Source of the DNA: Helicobacter sp.
GTDB lineage: Bacteria; Campylobacterota; Campylobacteria; Campylobacterales; Helicobacteraceae
Assembly: GCF_014799995.1 (NCBI RefSeq)
Contig: NZ_JAAVGY010000038.1
Span: 1 to 24,910 of the forward strand
DNA: 24,910 nt
Reading direction: 5' to 3'
Numbering within the stretch: the stretch's first letter is position 1; the number at the start of each line of letters is the position of its first letter. The notes under the pieces were generated by a model. It made no database searches, had not been told where the DNA came from, and saw nothing but the letters and a program-made list of their open reading frames with translations. Below are positions 18,033 through 24,801 of the stretch, piece by piece. A program made the translations under genes and the position numbers.

Positions 18033-18355
18033 GCAACATTAAGATTTGTTTCACACCCTCCAAGTTGGTTTAGCGTGAAACCTTGCGTTTAAAGTGGGTT
18101 TGCAAGGACGCAGATAATGGATTTTTGTTTTTAAAACACTTAAGAGATAGTGGTTATTTTGTAAATGTAAGTTTTGATAATGGAGAATGTTTAGTCAGCA
18201 TTTCAAATGGGATTAAAAAACGCAATAATTTAACAAATAAGTTAAACACAGGGGGGGTGAAATTCTATATCAATCTCCAAACGCTTACAGGCATTCGCAA
18301 TACTCCGACAACAAGATTATACCACAAACGAGATTGTTTAATTTATAATTTTTAG
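18029..18355 (+). pseudogene. Broken ORF: probable second half of the third BECR module
   Basis: An ATG at 18029 overlaps the HEPN gene's stop (ATGA), but the frame is interrupted by TAG at 18071-18073. The same frame then runs open to 18355; a TTG at 18083 could start a 90 aa remainder but lacks a clear ribosome binding site. The open part has GFLFLKHLRDSGYFVNVSFD, then GECLVSISNGIKKRNN. At a G7 run (18251-18257) the frames divide: the current one gives GGVKFYINLQ, whereas one more G would give GEILYQSPNAYRH, then NKIIPQTRLFNL. That ILYQ...IIPQ ending matches how BECR modules end (compare DIIPQ twice in the giant protein). I read it as the detached 3' half of the module begun at 16170. GTTTCAC (18048-18054) and GTGAAAC (18075-18081) form an inverted repeat around the TAG. 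Confidence 0.5.
18251..18257 (+). repeat. G7 tract at the frame break of the broken ORF
   Basis: Seven G residues mark the point where the current frame and the more BECR-like frame (ILYQ...IIPQ) separate, so a one-base length change here would swap the C-terminus. Confidence 0.6.
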
Positions 18356-18403
18356 AATTCTTGTAAAAACCCCATAATCATAAATCCAAAAGCAATCTTA
18401 AAT

Positions 18404-18441
18404 TTTCACCCCTTTAATTCAAAATTTGAAATGACTAAAAT
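18404..18441 (+). promoter_or_regulatory. Candidate phage late promoter, copy 2
   Basis: TTTCACCCCTTTAATT (18404-18419) is followed by CTAAAATATCGCAAAA, with TAAAAT at 18436-18441. It matches copy 1 at 2094-2131 in both blocks and in the 32-base interval. It lies just upstream of the scaffold, coat and decoration genes. Confidence 0.55.
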
Positions 18442-18466
18442 ATCGCAAAATTTCAAAAGGAGTAGA

Positions 18467-19036
18467 ATGGCACAAGAAACAAATCCCTACGATACAGGGC
18501 AAGAGGAATACGAACTAAGCTTACTTAAGCAAGAGTTAGCACAAAATGAAGCAAGCATAGAAGCAGATTTTGCTAAATATGTAGCGGAAAATCTAAATGA
18601 AAATCAAGAAATGCTAATGCTTGACAATAAGGAGGCATTCATCCGTGAAGTAGTTTTGCCTATGCAAAATAAGTTTTACAATGAAAGAATCTCTAGCAAA
18701 AAAGCAAGAGAGAAAGAGCTAGAAGCTAGTATTAACCAAAAGCGTAGCAAGAAAAGCTTTGATGATTCGGTTAATGCCTTTATGGGTGAATCCAAGCTTG
18801 ATAATAACTCCTTTAATGCGATGATGGATTTCTATCAAAACGACTTGCCACCACGCACACAAAAGGAATTAGAGCAACTTCCACCAAATGAATTTTTTAA
18901 AAAGGTTTATGAGCTTTATGGCAGCACACAGAGCCAAGAACCACAAGAGCCATTACCGCAACAACTAGAGGGTGTAGCAAACAAAGCTACTGATGAGACA
19001 ACAGGATTTGATGAGAATCCTATGGAAAGATACTAA
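18467..19036 (+). CDS. Probable capsid scaffolding protein, 189 aa
   Basis: The start is ATG 18467, chosen because AAAAGGAG (18455-18462) precedes it at ideal spacing. An in-frame ATG at 18431 would lie inside the promoter element and has no ribosome binding site. The product is soluble, acidic and mostly helical, rich in Glu, Gln, Lys and Asn, with no Cys or Trp. It has a coiled-coil-like middle and a disordered Gln/Pro tail (QEPQEPLPQQLEG). That composition and its place immediately before the coat gene are typical of scaffolding proteins, which assemble with the coat into the procapsid and then leave. No family motif is visible, so the assignment rests on context. Its TAA is part of the coat gene's ribosome binding site. 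Confidence 0.6.
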   Translation: MAQETNPYDTGQEEYELSLLKQELAQNEASIEADFAKYVAENLNENQEMLMLDNKEAFIREVVLPMQNKFYNERISSKKAREKELEASINQKRSKKSFDDSVNAFMGESKLDNNSFNAMMDFYQNDLPPRTQKELEQLPPNEFFKKVYELYGSTQSQEPQEPLPQQLEGVANKATDETTGFDENPMERY

Positions 19037-19045
19037 GGAGAGAGT

Positions 19046-20218
19046 ATGCCACTAGATTTAAACAAAATTGCGTTAGATAATTGGAGAAATGACCCTAATG
19101 TAGCAGTTGAGATTGCTAAGAGGATTCAAAACACGAGTTGGGCAGAATCACCCTTTGAAGCCTTACTAGGAAAAGGCTATGATAGAGGACTAAAAGTGCA
19201 TATCATTGAGGGATTAAGCCCTTTTAGACCGCGCTTAAGACCAAAATTAACAGGCGATGGCGTAGAGGGAAATGCGGACTTTGAGACAAATTTAGATAAC
19301 TTTGAGATTCTAAGTCAAACAATGTATCCTAAACTTTTAGGCAATAGCGTGAAGTCCGAAGTCAAACAATACCAAAGCATTAAAGAGATTGATTTCTTGC
19401 GTGAATCCACAGAAGCCTTAAAGACTTGGGCGAGAGAATCTAGGGATAATCATATCGCTACCGCACTCTTTAACGACTGCACGAATATCGTTGTGTGCGA
19501 TGTGGCAAATGGATACAAAAACACAACCACAAAGGCAAGTGTGCAAGATTGCACAAGAGAAATCACAAAGGGAGATGTGTGCAATGTCAAGGCAATCAAG
19601 CGAGCAATTTTTATGGCGCGCACAGGAGAGAAATTCAATGGGCAAAAAGCTTTTCCGATTAAGCCATTAAGAGCAGAAAGAAAGAACAATAATGGGCTAC
19701 AAACACGCGTGTATAATTATGCTATCTTGCTAGATTCTTATGCGGCGGCACAACTTAGAGAGGATTTTGAGTGGAAAGAATTGCAAAAAATGGACAAAAG
19801 AGGAGAGTTAAACAACCTCTTCACAGGATTTTTGGGTGTGATTGATGGTTGTCCTGTCATTGAGATTGGCACTTGGAGCTTGACACAAAGCGGACTTGTA
19901 AGCAGTGAGGTTAGCGATGAGAGCTATAAAAAGAATATTTGCTTGGAAAATCACAAGAAAATCACACCGCCTAGCTACTACAATGATACCACACCTTATG
20001 GAATGGGATTCTTAGTTGGTGCGTGTGGATTAATCATCGGTGGAAGCAAGACTCCTAAATTCTATATTGATGACAATCAAGACATTGGCAGAAAGACAAT
20101 CTGCGGAATTGATAATATCTTAAGTATCGCTAAGGGACACTTTGAGGCACAGGGCACAGCAAATATTTACGCAGATACTGACTTTGCAGTCATTGGCATT
20201 GCGCATTCCAAAGAATAA
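19046..20218 (+). CDS. Major capsid (coat) protein, DUF4043/N4 gp56-like
   Basis: The 390 aa protein matches the N4 gp56/DUF4043 (PF13252) type of HK97-fold coat protein by eye. It has an N-terminal SPFEALLGKGYDRGLKVHII segment, then LTGDGVEGNADFETNLDNFE, where the family has its G..v.G...leGnEe motif. A long basic spine helix region follows (STEALKTWARESRDNHIATA), and a C-terminal part ends in ADTDFAVIGIAHSKE. It forms the shell of the head. TAAGGAGAGAG precedes ATG 19046 and begins with the scaffold gene's stop codon. The protein has several Cys residues, unusual for a coat protein but without obvious meaning. It should be among the most abundant proteins made in induction. N4-type coat plus P22-like portal suggests a podovirus-like particle. 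Confidence 0.82.
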   Translation: MPLDLNKIALDNWRNDPNVAVEIAKRIQNTSWAESPFEALLGKGYDRGLKVHIIEGLSPFRPRLRPKLTGDGVEGNADFETNLDNFEILSQTMYPKLLGNSVKSEVKQYQSIKEIDFLRESTEALKTWARESRDNHIATALFNDCTNIVVCDVANGYKNTTTKASVQDCTREITKGDVCNVKAIKRAIFMARTGEKFNGQKAFPIKPLRAERKNNNGLQTRVYNYAILLDSYAAAQLREDFEWKELQKMDKRGELNNLFTGFLGVIDGCPVIEIGTWSLTQSGLVSSEVSDESYKKNICLENHKKITPPSYYNDTTPYGMGFLVGACGLIIGGSKTPKFYIDDNQDIGRKTICGIDNILSIAKGHFEAQGTANIYADTDFAVIGIAHSKE

Positions 20219-20227
20219 GGAGAGGAT

Positions 20228-20590
20228 ATGAAACAAAATGTGCATAATGTAAGCTATCTAGCAGTTACTACATTAAACCTCAAGACGATTCAAGAGCAAT
20301 CCTATCCCGCAGTGGCATTGCCCAGCGGTGCGGAAGTGTTAAATGTGAGTGTAGAGGTGCAAGAGGAAGCGGACGCAGGAACAAAGCTAAAGGTAGGATT
20401 AGCAAGCGATGAGGAGTTTTTCGCAAACGACCTTGACCTTGCGACTAAAAGCAACTACACAAGTGCCAAAACACACAAAATGCAAAGCACAGGAACAATT
20501 AATGTCAAGGCAAGCAAAACTAGCGAAAAAGGCGCAATTATCGTGCGTGCATTCTATTTTTTGCCTAGCCAAATTATGACAGAATTTTAA
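20228..20590 (+). CDS. Small beta-rich virion protein, possible head decoration protein, 120 aa
   Basis: The gene begins 9 bases after the coat stop, with TAAGGAGAGG overlapping that stop, so it is translated as part of the capsid operon. The product is rich in alternating hydrophobic residues and Ser/Thr/Val (LPSGAEVLNVSVEVQEEAD; TGTINVKASKTSEKGAIIVR), as in a beta-sandwich. It has no membrane segment, Cys or enzymatic motif. Small beta proteins immediately after the coat gene are often decoration or cement proteins that bind the outer shell, and this is the best guess. A head completion or tail protein is an alternative. Confidence 0.5.
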   Translation: MKQNVHNVSYLAVTTLNLKTIQEQSYPAVALPSGAEVLNVSVEVQEEADAGTKLKVGLASDEEFFANDLDLATKSNYTSAKTHKMQSTGTINVKASKTSEKGAIIVRAFYFLPSQIMTEF

Positions 20591-20603
20591 AAGGGAATCT
20601 CCG

Positions 20604-21536
20604 ATGAAACTTTATGAGGCGATACAAGATTTAAAGACAATGCAAAGCGAAGCGAAAGAAGCTTTAAAAGAAGCCAAAGCTGCAACGAATCAAAGCACAT
20701 TGCAAAGAGCTTTCAAAGAATCTTTTGACAAAGAGTTGCAAGGCTTGCAGAATCACTTAAATAAAGTTTCAGAGGAGATTTTAGGCACAAAAGCAAACGA
20801 ATTAAGTACACAAAATAAAGTGGAAGTTTTGAAACTCTTTAATGAGCAAAGAAATGCAATCATTCAAGAAGCAGTATCAAAACTTCCTCTCCAAACACTC
20901 TCTGAAGCAATAGCTAAAGAGTTTTCAGAGCAAAATAAAGAAAACTTATCAGTAGCCATAAATGAGGTTATCGGTAAAAAAGATTCCGAACTAAATTGCG
21001 CCCTCGCAGAATGTAGAGAGAGCCTCCACTCTACAATCATAGATTTTAAAAAAGCAATCAACGATAAAAAAGAAGACATTTTAACCTCCGCCGATAACCT
21101 CATTTATGGTTATGTTCAAGATTATTTGAGTAAAAATCCAAATGCAATTTTTGAGAATATGGACGAGGAGAGCATTAAGGGTGGAATCGTAGCCTACCTT
21201 AATACAAAACCGCAGATTTTAGAAAATATAGACAAAAAGGCATTAGAAATCGCTAAAGAGCGCGTGAGCTTTTTAGTTATTCAAGAGGAGATTCAAAGAA
21301 TCCTTGAAGCAGAAGCGATTAATGTGTTTGAAAAGGCTTTGGGCTATCAAGATTTGATAGAAAAACGCTTTTTAGCAGGATTGCAATTAGGCGCATTGTG
21401 TCTCTTAGGGGAGTTAGGAAGTCTGTCAAAAATCCTAAGCGCACTTAGTGATATTCAAACAGAGGAAAATCGCCTACAAGCACTAAGAGACTTTGAGAGC
21501 GGAAAACCCTACCAAAAAATCTTTATGGAAATTTAA
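20604..21536 (+). CDS. Helical virion-associated protein of unknown function, 310 aa
   Basis: The product is almost wholly helical and charged, with heptad-like repeats through residues 1-150 (MKLYEAIQDLKTMQSEAKEA at the start) and Ala/Lys/Glu-rich stretches. Near the C-terminus (about 255-275) is a more hydrophobic helix, FLAGLQLGALCLLGELGSLS, which might touch a membrane. It starts 13 bases after the previous stop, preceded by GGGAAT, a weaker ribosome binding site than in its neighbours. I recognise no family. Its place between capsid genes and a two-membrane-segment protein suggests an internal head or ejection protein, as podoviruses carry, but this is inference only. Confidence 0.55.
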   Translation: MKLYEAIQDLKTMQSEAKEALKEAKAATNQSTLQRAFKESFDKELQGLQNHLNKVSEEILGTKANELSTQNKVEVLKLFNEQRNAIIQEAVSKLPLQTLSEAIAKEFSEQNKENLSVAINEVIGKKDSELNCALAECRESLHSTIIDFKKAINDKKEDILTSADNLIYGYVQDYLSKNPNAIFENMDEESIKGGIVAYLNTKPQILENIDKKALEIAKERVSFLVIQEEIQRILEAEAINVFEKALGYQDLIEKRFLAGLQLGALCLLGELGSLSKILSALSDIQTEENRLQALRDFESGKPYQKIFMEI

Positions 21537-21555
21537 TTAAAGCTAAAGGGATAAT

Positions 21556-23316
21556 ATGGGGAATCCCTTTAATAAATGGAAAAAGAAGCGCGATAGATAC
21601 TACAAAGAGAAAAAACGACAATACCAAGCCATTAGCGAAAGTTATGGATTAGGAATCAAATATGAGGAATACGACCCGATTGCTTGGGAATATGCAGATA
21701 AAAAGGCACGAAGTGAGCGAGACTGGTTGTCCTCAATCTTTAGCGGTAGGAACATTTTTAAGACATTGCTTAGCATAGCCTTAGCGGTTATCTCGGTAGT
21801 GTTTCCTCCACTTAGCGTAGCAAGCAGCAGTGTATTAATGACCCTTGTAGCCACAGGCGCAATTGTGGGCTTAAGTGCTACACTTTATGCAATGCACGCT
21901 TATGATAAGATGATAGGATTAAGCCTAGAAGCACAAAGAATTGCAAGTGCCACGAGTGCGCTTAAAAGCCATTTGAATGCCAAAACTCAAAGAGACAGCC
22001 TCACACATATGCTAATCTTTAATGCTTATGAAATCTTTGCTAATGGAGAGATTTATAACGCACAAAATGCAGGCTCGCAAAGCTATTCACCCACTCTTGA
22101 ATATGACCCAAGCAAAGGAATCTTAGGAAGCTATAAAAAGCTTGATATAGATGAGAGAATTACCACACGAGCACACACGATAGAAGCGGGAAATATGGAG
22201 TATTTTAGCCACACATTGCAGCACGAAGTCCCACTAAAGAGTGCTGGAATCTCACTAGAGGCAGTCTTAGATGGCTTGGAAAACAAGAGACGCATCAACA
22301 ACCAACGCATTACGCAAGGATTTTTAGAGTTAAACAAACTCTATTTTAATATCTTAGGAACAGCACAAGCAATCTATGAGCGCGTCATAAGCGAACAAAT
22401 AGAACCCATAGAAGATTATATGATTCAAAGCGACTTTTTAGAGAGGCTAAAAAATTACAACAAAGGCTTAAGAGCCGATACGCAATGGCTTACCAAAAAA
22501 GACTTCAAGCGCAAAAAGACAGAGAAAACAGAGGAGGAGGAAATAGAAATGCTAGAAAGAATCTCTCAAGTATGGAACGAGTTTCAAACAAACGAAAACT
22601 ACACACTAGAGGAGAGAGCAATGCACTATCACGATAGCGTGCTATGGATTTATGAATGTTTGTGCGCAATGGAAACAAAGGTGAAAATATATCGCATAGA
22701 GACTTACAGCACGCAAGCCTTGCAAGAGGCAATCCAAAATGCAAAATGGAATCAAAAGGCGCAACTCCAAGAAACCCTAGAAGCAGTTGAAACCCTGCGA
22801 GCAGAACAAAAAGAGCTTTGGAGTGCGTATTATGAGGCACAAAGTGTGGCAGAAGCACAGGAGAAAATGCAAGATTATCAAAACAAGCAAAGAGTAATAG
22901 AATCTAAACAAGGAAATTTCATCAATAAGATTGTGCCAAATATCAAAGTAGAGCATTTACGCCTAATTTTGCGTGTAGAGAGGACGACAACAAGCTACAA
23001 TGTCTTAACGCAAACGACAACCACAATCACTAAAACGCCTCTAAAAGAGCTAGAAATTACAGAAGCCATTAAAGATATAGGAGAGATGAGCATAAAAAAG
23101 GCAGTGGAGTATTATGATAGGCATTTAAAGGCTAGAAGTATGCGCTTGGATAGCAAAAATGTTCTTGTGCTTGATTTTGAGGAGGAATGTATCGGGATTT
23201 TGGAATTGAGCGCAAAAGATTTCGCACCTTTAGGGTATGATTTGCCAAAGCACAAAGATTTAGAAAGCTTTGAGTGGGAAAGGTTAGATGGGGAGGAAGA
23301 GAGTGAGGAGATTTGA
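21556..23316 (+). CDS. Large protein with two membrane helices, possible ejection/internal virion protein, 586 aa
   Basis: The N-terminus is strongly basic (KWKKKRDRYYKEKKRQYQAI, 8-27). Two adjacent hydrophobic helices follow (about 70-88 and 92-114), joined by a short PP-containing turn. The rest is soluble and mainly helical, with a very acidic/basic patch (KRKKTEKTEEEEIEMLERI, about 318-336), a coiled coil (about 385-455), a beta-rich region with VERTTTSYNVLTQTTTTITK, and an acidic end. No enzyme motif is recognised. A helical protein with a membrane hairpin at the end of the capsid operon is what one expects of an ejection protein that helps build a channel through the cell envelope. It could also be a tail or host-takeover membrane protein. 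AAAGGGAT precedes ATG 21556. It is the last plus-strand gene and converges with the minus-strand pair. Confidence 0.55.
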   Translation: MGNPFNKWKKKRDRYYKEKKRQYQAISESYGLGIKYEEYDPIAWEYADKKARSERDWLSSIFSGRNIFKTLLSIALAVISVVFPPLSVASSSVLMTLVATGAIVGLSATLYAMHAYDKMIGLSLEAQRIASATSALKSHLNAKTQRDSLTHMLIFNAYEIFANGEIYNAQNAGSQSYSPTLEYDPSKGILGSYKKLDIDERITTRAHTIEAGNMEYFSHTLQHEVPLKSAGISLEAVLDGLENKRRINNQRITQGFLELNKLYFNILGTAQAIYERVISEQIEPIEDYMIQSDFLERLKNYNKGLRADTQWLTKKDFKRKKTEKTEEEEIEMLERISQVWNEFQTNENYTLEERAMHYHDSVLWIYECLCAMETKVKIYRIETYSTQALQEAIQNAKWNQKAQLQETLEAVETLRAEQKELWSAYYEAQSVAEAQEKMQDYQNKQRVIESKQGNFINKIVPNIKVEHLRLILRVERTTTSYNVLTQTTTTITKTPLKELEITEAIKDIGEMSIKKAVEYYDRHLKARSMRLDSKNVLVLDFEEECIGILELSAKDFAPLGYDLPKHKDLESFEWERLDGEEESEEI

Positions 23317-23328
23317 TTGCAATTAGGA

Positions 23329-23481
23329 TTATAACATTTTTAAATCTTTAAGCCCAGTCCATATTTCAATTTCACAAATTGCGTCTCTTTCTGCTTTGTT
23401 TTGATAAAAATAATAAATTGAGGAATCAAGATAACCTACATTGGGATTCCATATTCTAAAGTCAAAATCTTTAAATTTCAT
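23329..23481 (-). CDS. Short YopX-like N-terminal fragment, 50 aa
   Basis: On the minus strand, AAAGGAGTGAAA precedes ATG (23481-23479) and the reading stops at TAA 23331-23329. The product begins MKFKDFDFRIWN and ends EIEIWTGLKDLKML. The DFR.WN start and the IE.wTGLKD block are the conserved N-terminal parts of YopX-family phage proteins, which normally continue with an NG.EIYEGD segment and more than 50 further residues. Here it stops after TGLKD, so it is a truncated or very short version. The family's function is unknown. It lies downstream of the 116 aa minus-strand gene and ends 13 bases from the convergent gene's stop. Confidence 0.5.
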   Translation of the reverse strand: MKFKDFDFRIWNPNVGYLDSSIYYFYQNKAERDAICEIEIWTGLKDLKML

Positions 23482-23511
23482 TTTCACTCCTTTATTTTAA
23501 AACCTCAATCA

Positions 23512-23532
23512 AGCCTACCACTTTGGTAGGCT
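23512..23532 (-). terminator. Perfect 9-bp hairpin between two minus-strand genes
   Basis: AGCCTACCA (23512-23520), loop CTT, TGGTAGGCT (23524-23532) is a perfect stem just after the stop of the 116 aa gene. No strong U-run follows on either strand (ATTGAGGTTTT on the minus side), so it may be a weak terminator, an attenuator or an mRNA-stabilising hairpin between the two genes. Confidence 0.5.
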
Positions 23533-23543
23533 CTATTCAAGCT

Positions 23544-23894
23544 TTAATCAAACCAAACTCTTAGAGTTCCATCATTCTCAAGACTTAATTCATCAGGAAT
23601 TTTCCCTCCCATAAACCACACAAACTTATCATTTGAGCCAAATTTCAATTCTTTAATGCCGATTAAATCAATGTAAAAGGTATCACAATGACTTCTTGGA
23701 TTTTTCACAAACTCATCGTCTAATAGTAGATTCTCATAGCCAATAACTTCGCAAGTCTCTATCAAGTCCTTAAGGCTTAATTCAGAGTTTCCCTCTATAA
23801 GTAAGTCAGGAGAAAATTCCTCTTCCTCATTCTCTGCAAATTGTTTAAAAATCTGCTCCAAATGCTCTTTGTTTTTGATTCTTGTTTTTTCCAT
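23544..23894 (-). CDS. Unknown acidic protein, 116 aa
   Basis: The start at 23894 (minus) is supported by TAAGGAGTAAAA directly before the ATG. The product is strongly acidic, with an N-terminal helix (MEKTRIKNKEHLEQIFKQFA) followed by EEEEF, and a strand-rich C-terminal half (LIGIKELKFG, DKFVWFMGGK, TLRVWFD). It has one or two Cys, no membrane segment and no motif I recognise. Together with the downstream YopX-like fragment it forms a small operon opposite to the virion genes, probably early or lysogenic accessory genes. Small, acidic, phage-borne proteins of this sort include DNA mimics and anti-host proteins, but nothing here is specific enough to claim that. Confidence 0.6.
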   Translation of the reverse strand: MEKTRIKNKEHLEQIFKQFAENEEEEFSPDLLIEGNSELSLKDLIETCEVIGYENLLLDDEFVKNPRSHCDTFYIDLIGIKELKFGSNDKFVWFMGGKIPDELSLENDGTLRVWFD

Positions 23895-24518
23895 TTTTAC
23901 TCCTTATTATTAGGCGAATCTCAAGCCTTTGTATTTGTAATTAAAACAAAAATTGCACAGAATAAAAAGGCGATAAATTTAGAGTAATAGCACATCGCAG
24001 ATTGCTTACACGCTAGCCAATATCATACGACACACTAGCTTGCTACTGCGCCTCACTTCGCACTTCCAATTCTATCTCTTAGCAAAAACAATAACTTCGC
24101 TAATCCCCGCACGCCTCACTTCACCCACACGCCCACAGCAATCAACGCTCCTCCACTTCACCTTCAAATCTTGCCACTCTCGCCCCACACAAGCGCGCGA
24201 AAATTTTAAGCTTAAAGTAATTTAAGATTTACAAGAGGCAGATAAAATAAATTATTTTTCTCAAATTTTTGCAAAATGTGCGCGCAAATTGTAATTTCTA
24301 GGACAAATTGCAAAATGCAAAAACGATAAAGCACTAAGCAAAGAACCAAAAAATGATAAAATTACCATAAATACGAGGTTTAATACTTCCATTTTGGAAT
24401 TTTTTGTGGTGGAGTGTTTGGCTAGAATCGTGTGTATTTTTTGACTTTGTGCTATGGAGAATGTCTATAATAAGGAGAGTTTGAAAATTTGCATTTTTTA
24501 GATTTTTTGCATTCGTGC

Positions 24519-24548
24519 TTGACAAAATGTAAAAAATAAAATTATAAT
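24519..24548 (+). promoter_or_regulatory. Consensus sigma-70 promoter
   Basis: TTGACA (24519-24524) and TATAAT (24543-24548) are both perfect and are separated by 18 bases. Most Campylobacterota promoters lack a -35 box, so a full consensus suggests a strong promoter of the stable-RNA or small-RNA type. Transcription would begin near 24555 rightward, where no protein gene follows. Confidence 0.65.
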
Positions 24549-24554
24549 TCCGCT

Positions 24555-24654
24555 GTTTTTAGTTTGGAGTTGCCAAAAAGCTCTCCAAAAGTTCTTTAAT
24601 TTTTGTGGCAATTTTATGTTTTTGTGGCAAAAACGCTAATTTTTAGCCATTTTT
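24555..24654 (+). ncRNA. Candidate small RNA, about 100 nt
   Basis: Downstream of the consensus promoter there is no ORF with a ribosome binding site, but there is structure. TTTGGAG (24563-24569) pairs with CTCCAAA (24583-24589). TTGCCA (24570-24575) can pair with TGGCAA in either of two exact 12-nt repeats, TTTTTGTGGCAA at 24600-24611 and 24619-24630. TGGCAAAAA (24625-24633) pairs with TTTTTAGCCA (24640-24649, one bulge) and is followed by TTTTTA, like an intrinsic terminator. The ends are estimates and no known RNA family was recognised. It could instead be the 5' end of an antisense transcript of the minus-strand gene at the right edge. Confidence 0.4.
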
Positions 24655-24801
24655 ACCCCTCCAAATCCCCAAGAAAACCACTAAATGAATCTACTTAATT
24701 CTTTTTGTTTTTATAGAATTTTGTTTGAGTTTGCAGGTTTGTTTAAGGTTGGCTTTTGTTGTTGTGAGATTCCATTTGATGATAATCAGTCTGCATTCTT
24801 T

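Larger units (their letters stand above)
23895..24801. other. 907-bp stretch without a convincing protein gene
   Basis: The part 23995-24200 is C-rich on the plus strand in an otherwise AT-rich region, with a repeated CGCCTCACTTC (about 24049 and 24112) and a related CTCCACTTCACC near 24150. TTTAAGCTTAAA at 24205-24216 is a perfect 12-bp palindrome. Further right the DNA is AT-rich, with CAAATTG repeats near 24290-24310, then a consensus promoter and structured segment described separately. No tRNA, attachment repeat or long ORF with a ribosome binding site was found. The prophage-chromosome boundary may lie here. Confidence 0.6.

Noticed and set aside
24040..24225. Plus-strand 61-codon ORF in the C-rich block.
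   Set aside because: It has no ribosome binding site, and its Ser/Thr/Pro/Arg-rich translation follows from base composition rather than a protein-like pattern.
24261..24392. Minus-strand 43-codon ORF for a hydrophobic peptide (MEVLNLVFMVILSFFG...), considered as a type I toxin.
   Set aside because: There is no ribosome binding site before the ATG, no matching antisense promoter is placed over it, and AT-rich DNA readily yields such hydrophobic short ORFs.
24334..24525. Minus-strand 63-codon ORF.
   Set aside because: The start lacks a ribosome binding site, the composition is that of translated non-coding AT-rich DNA, and it overlaps the other hydrophobic short ORF.
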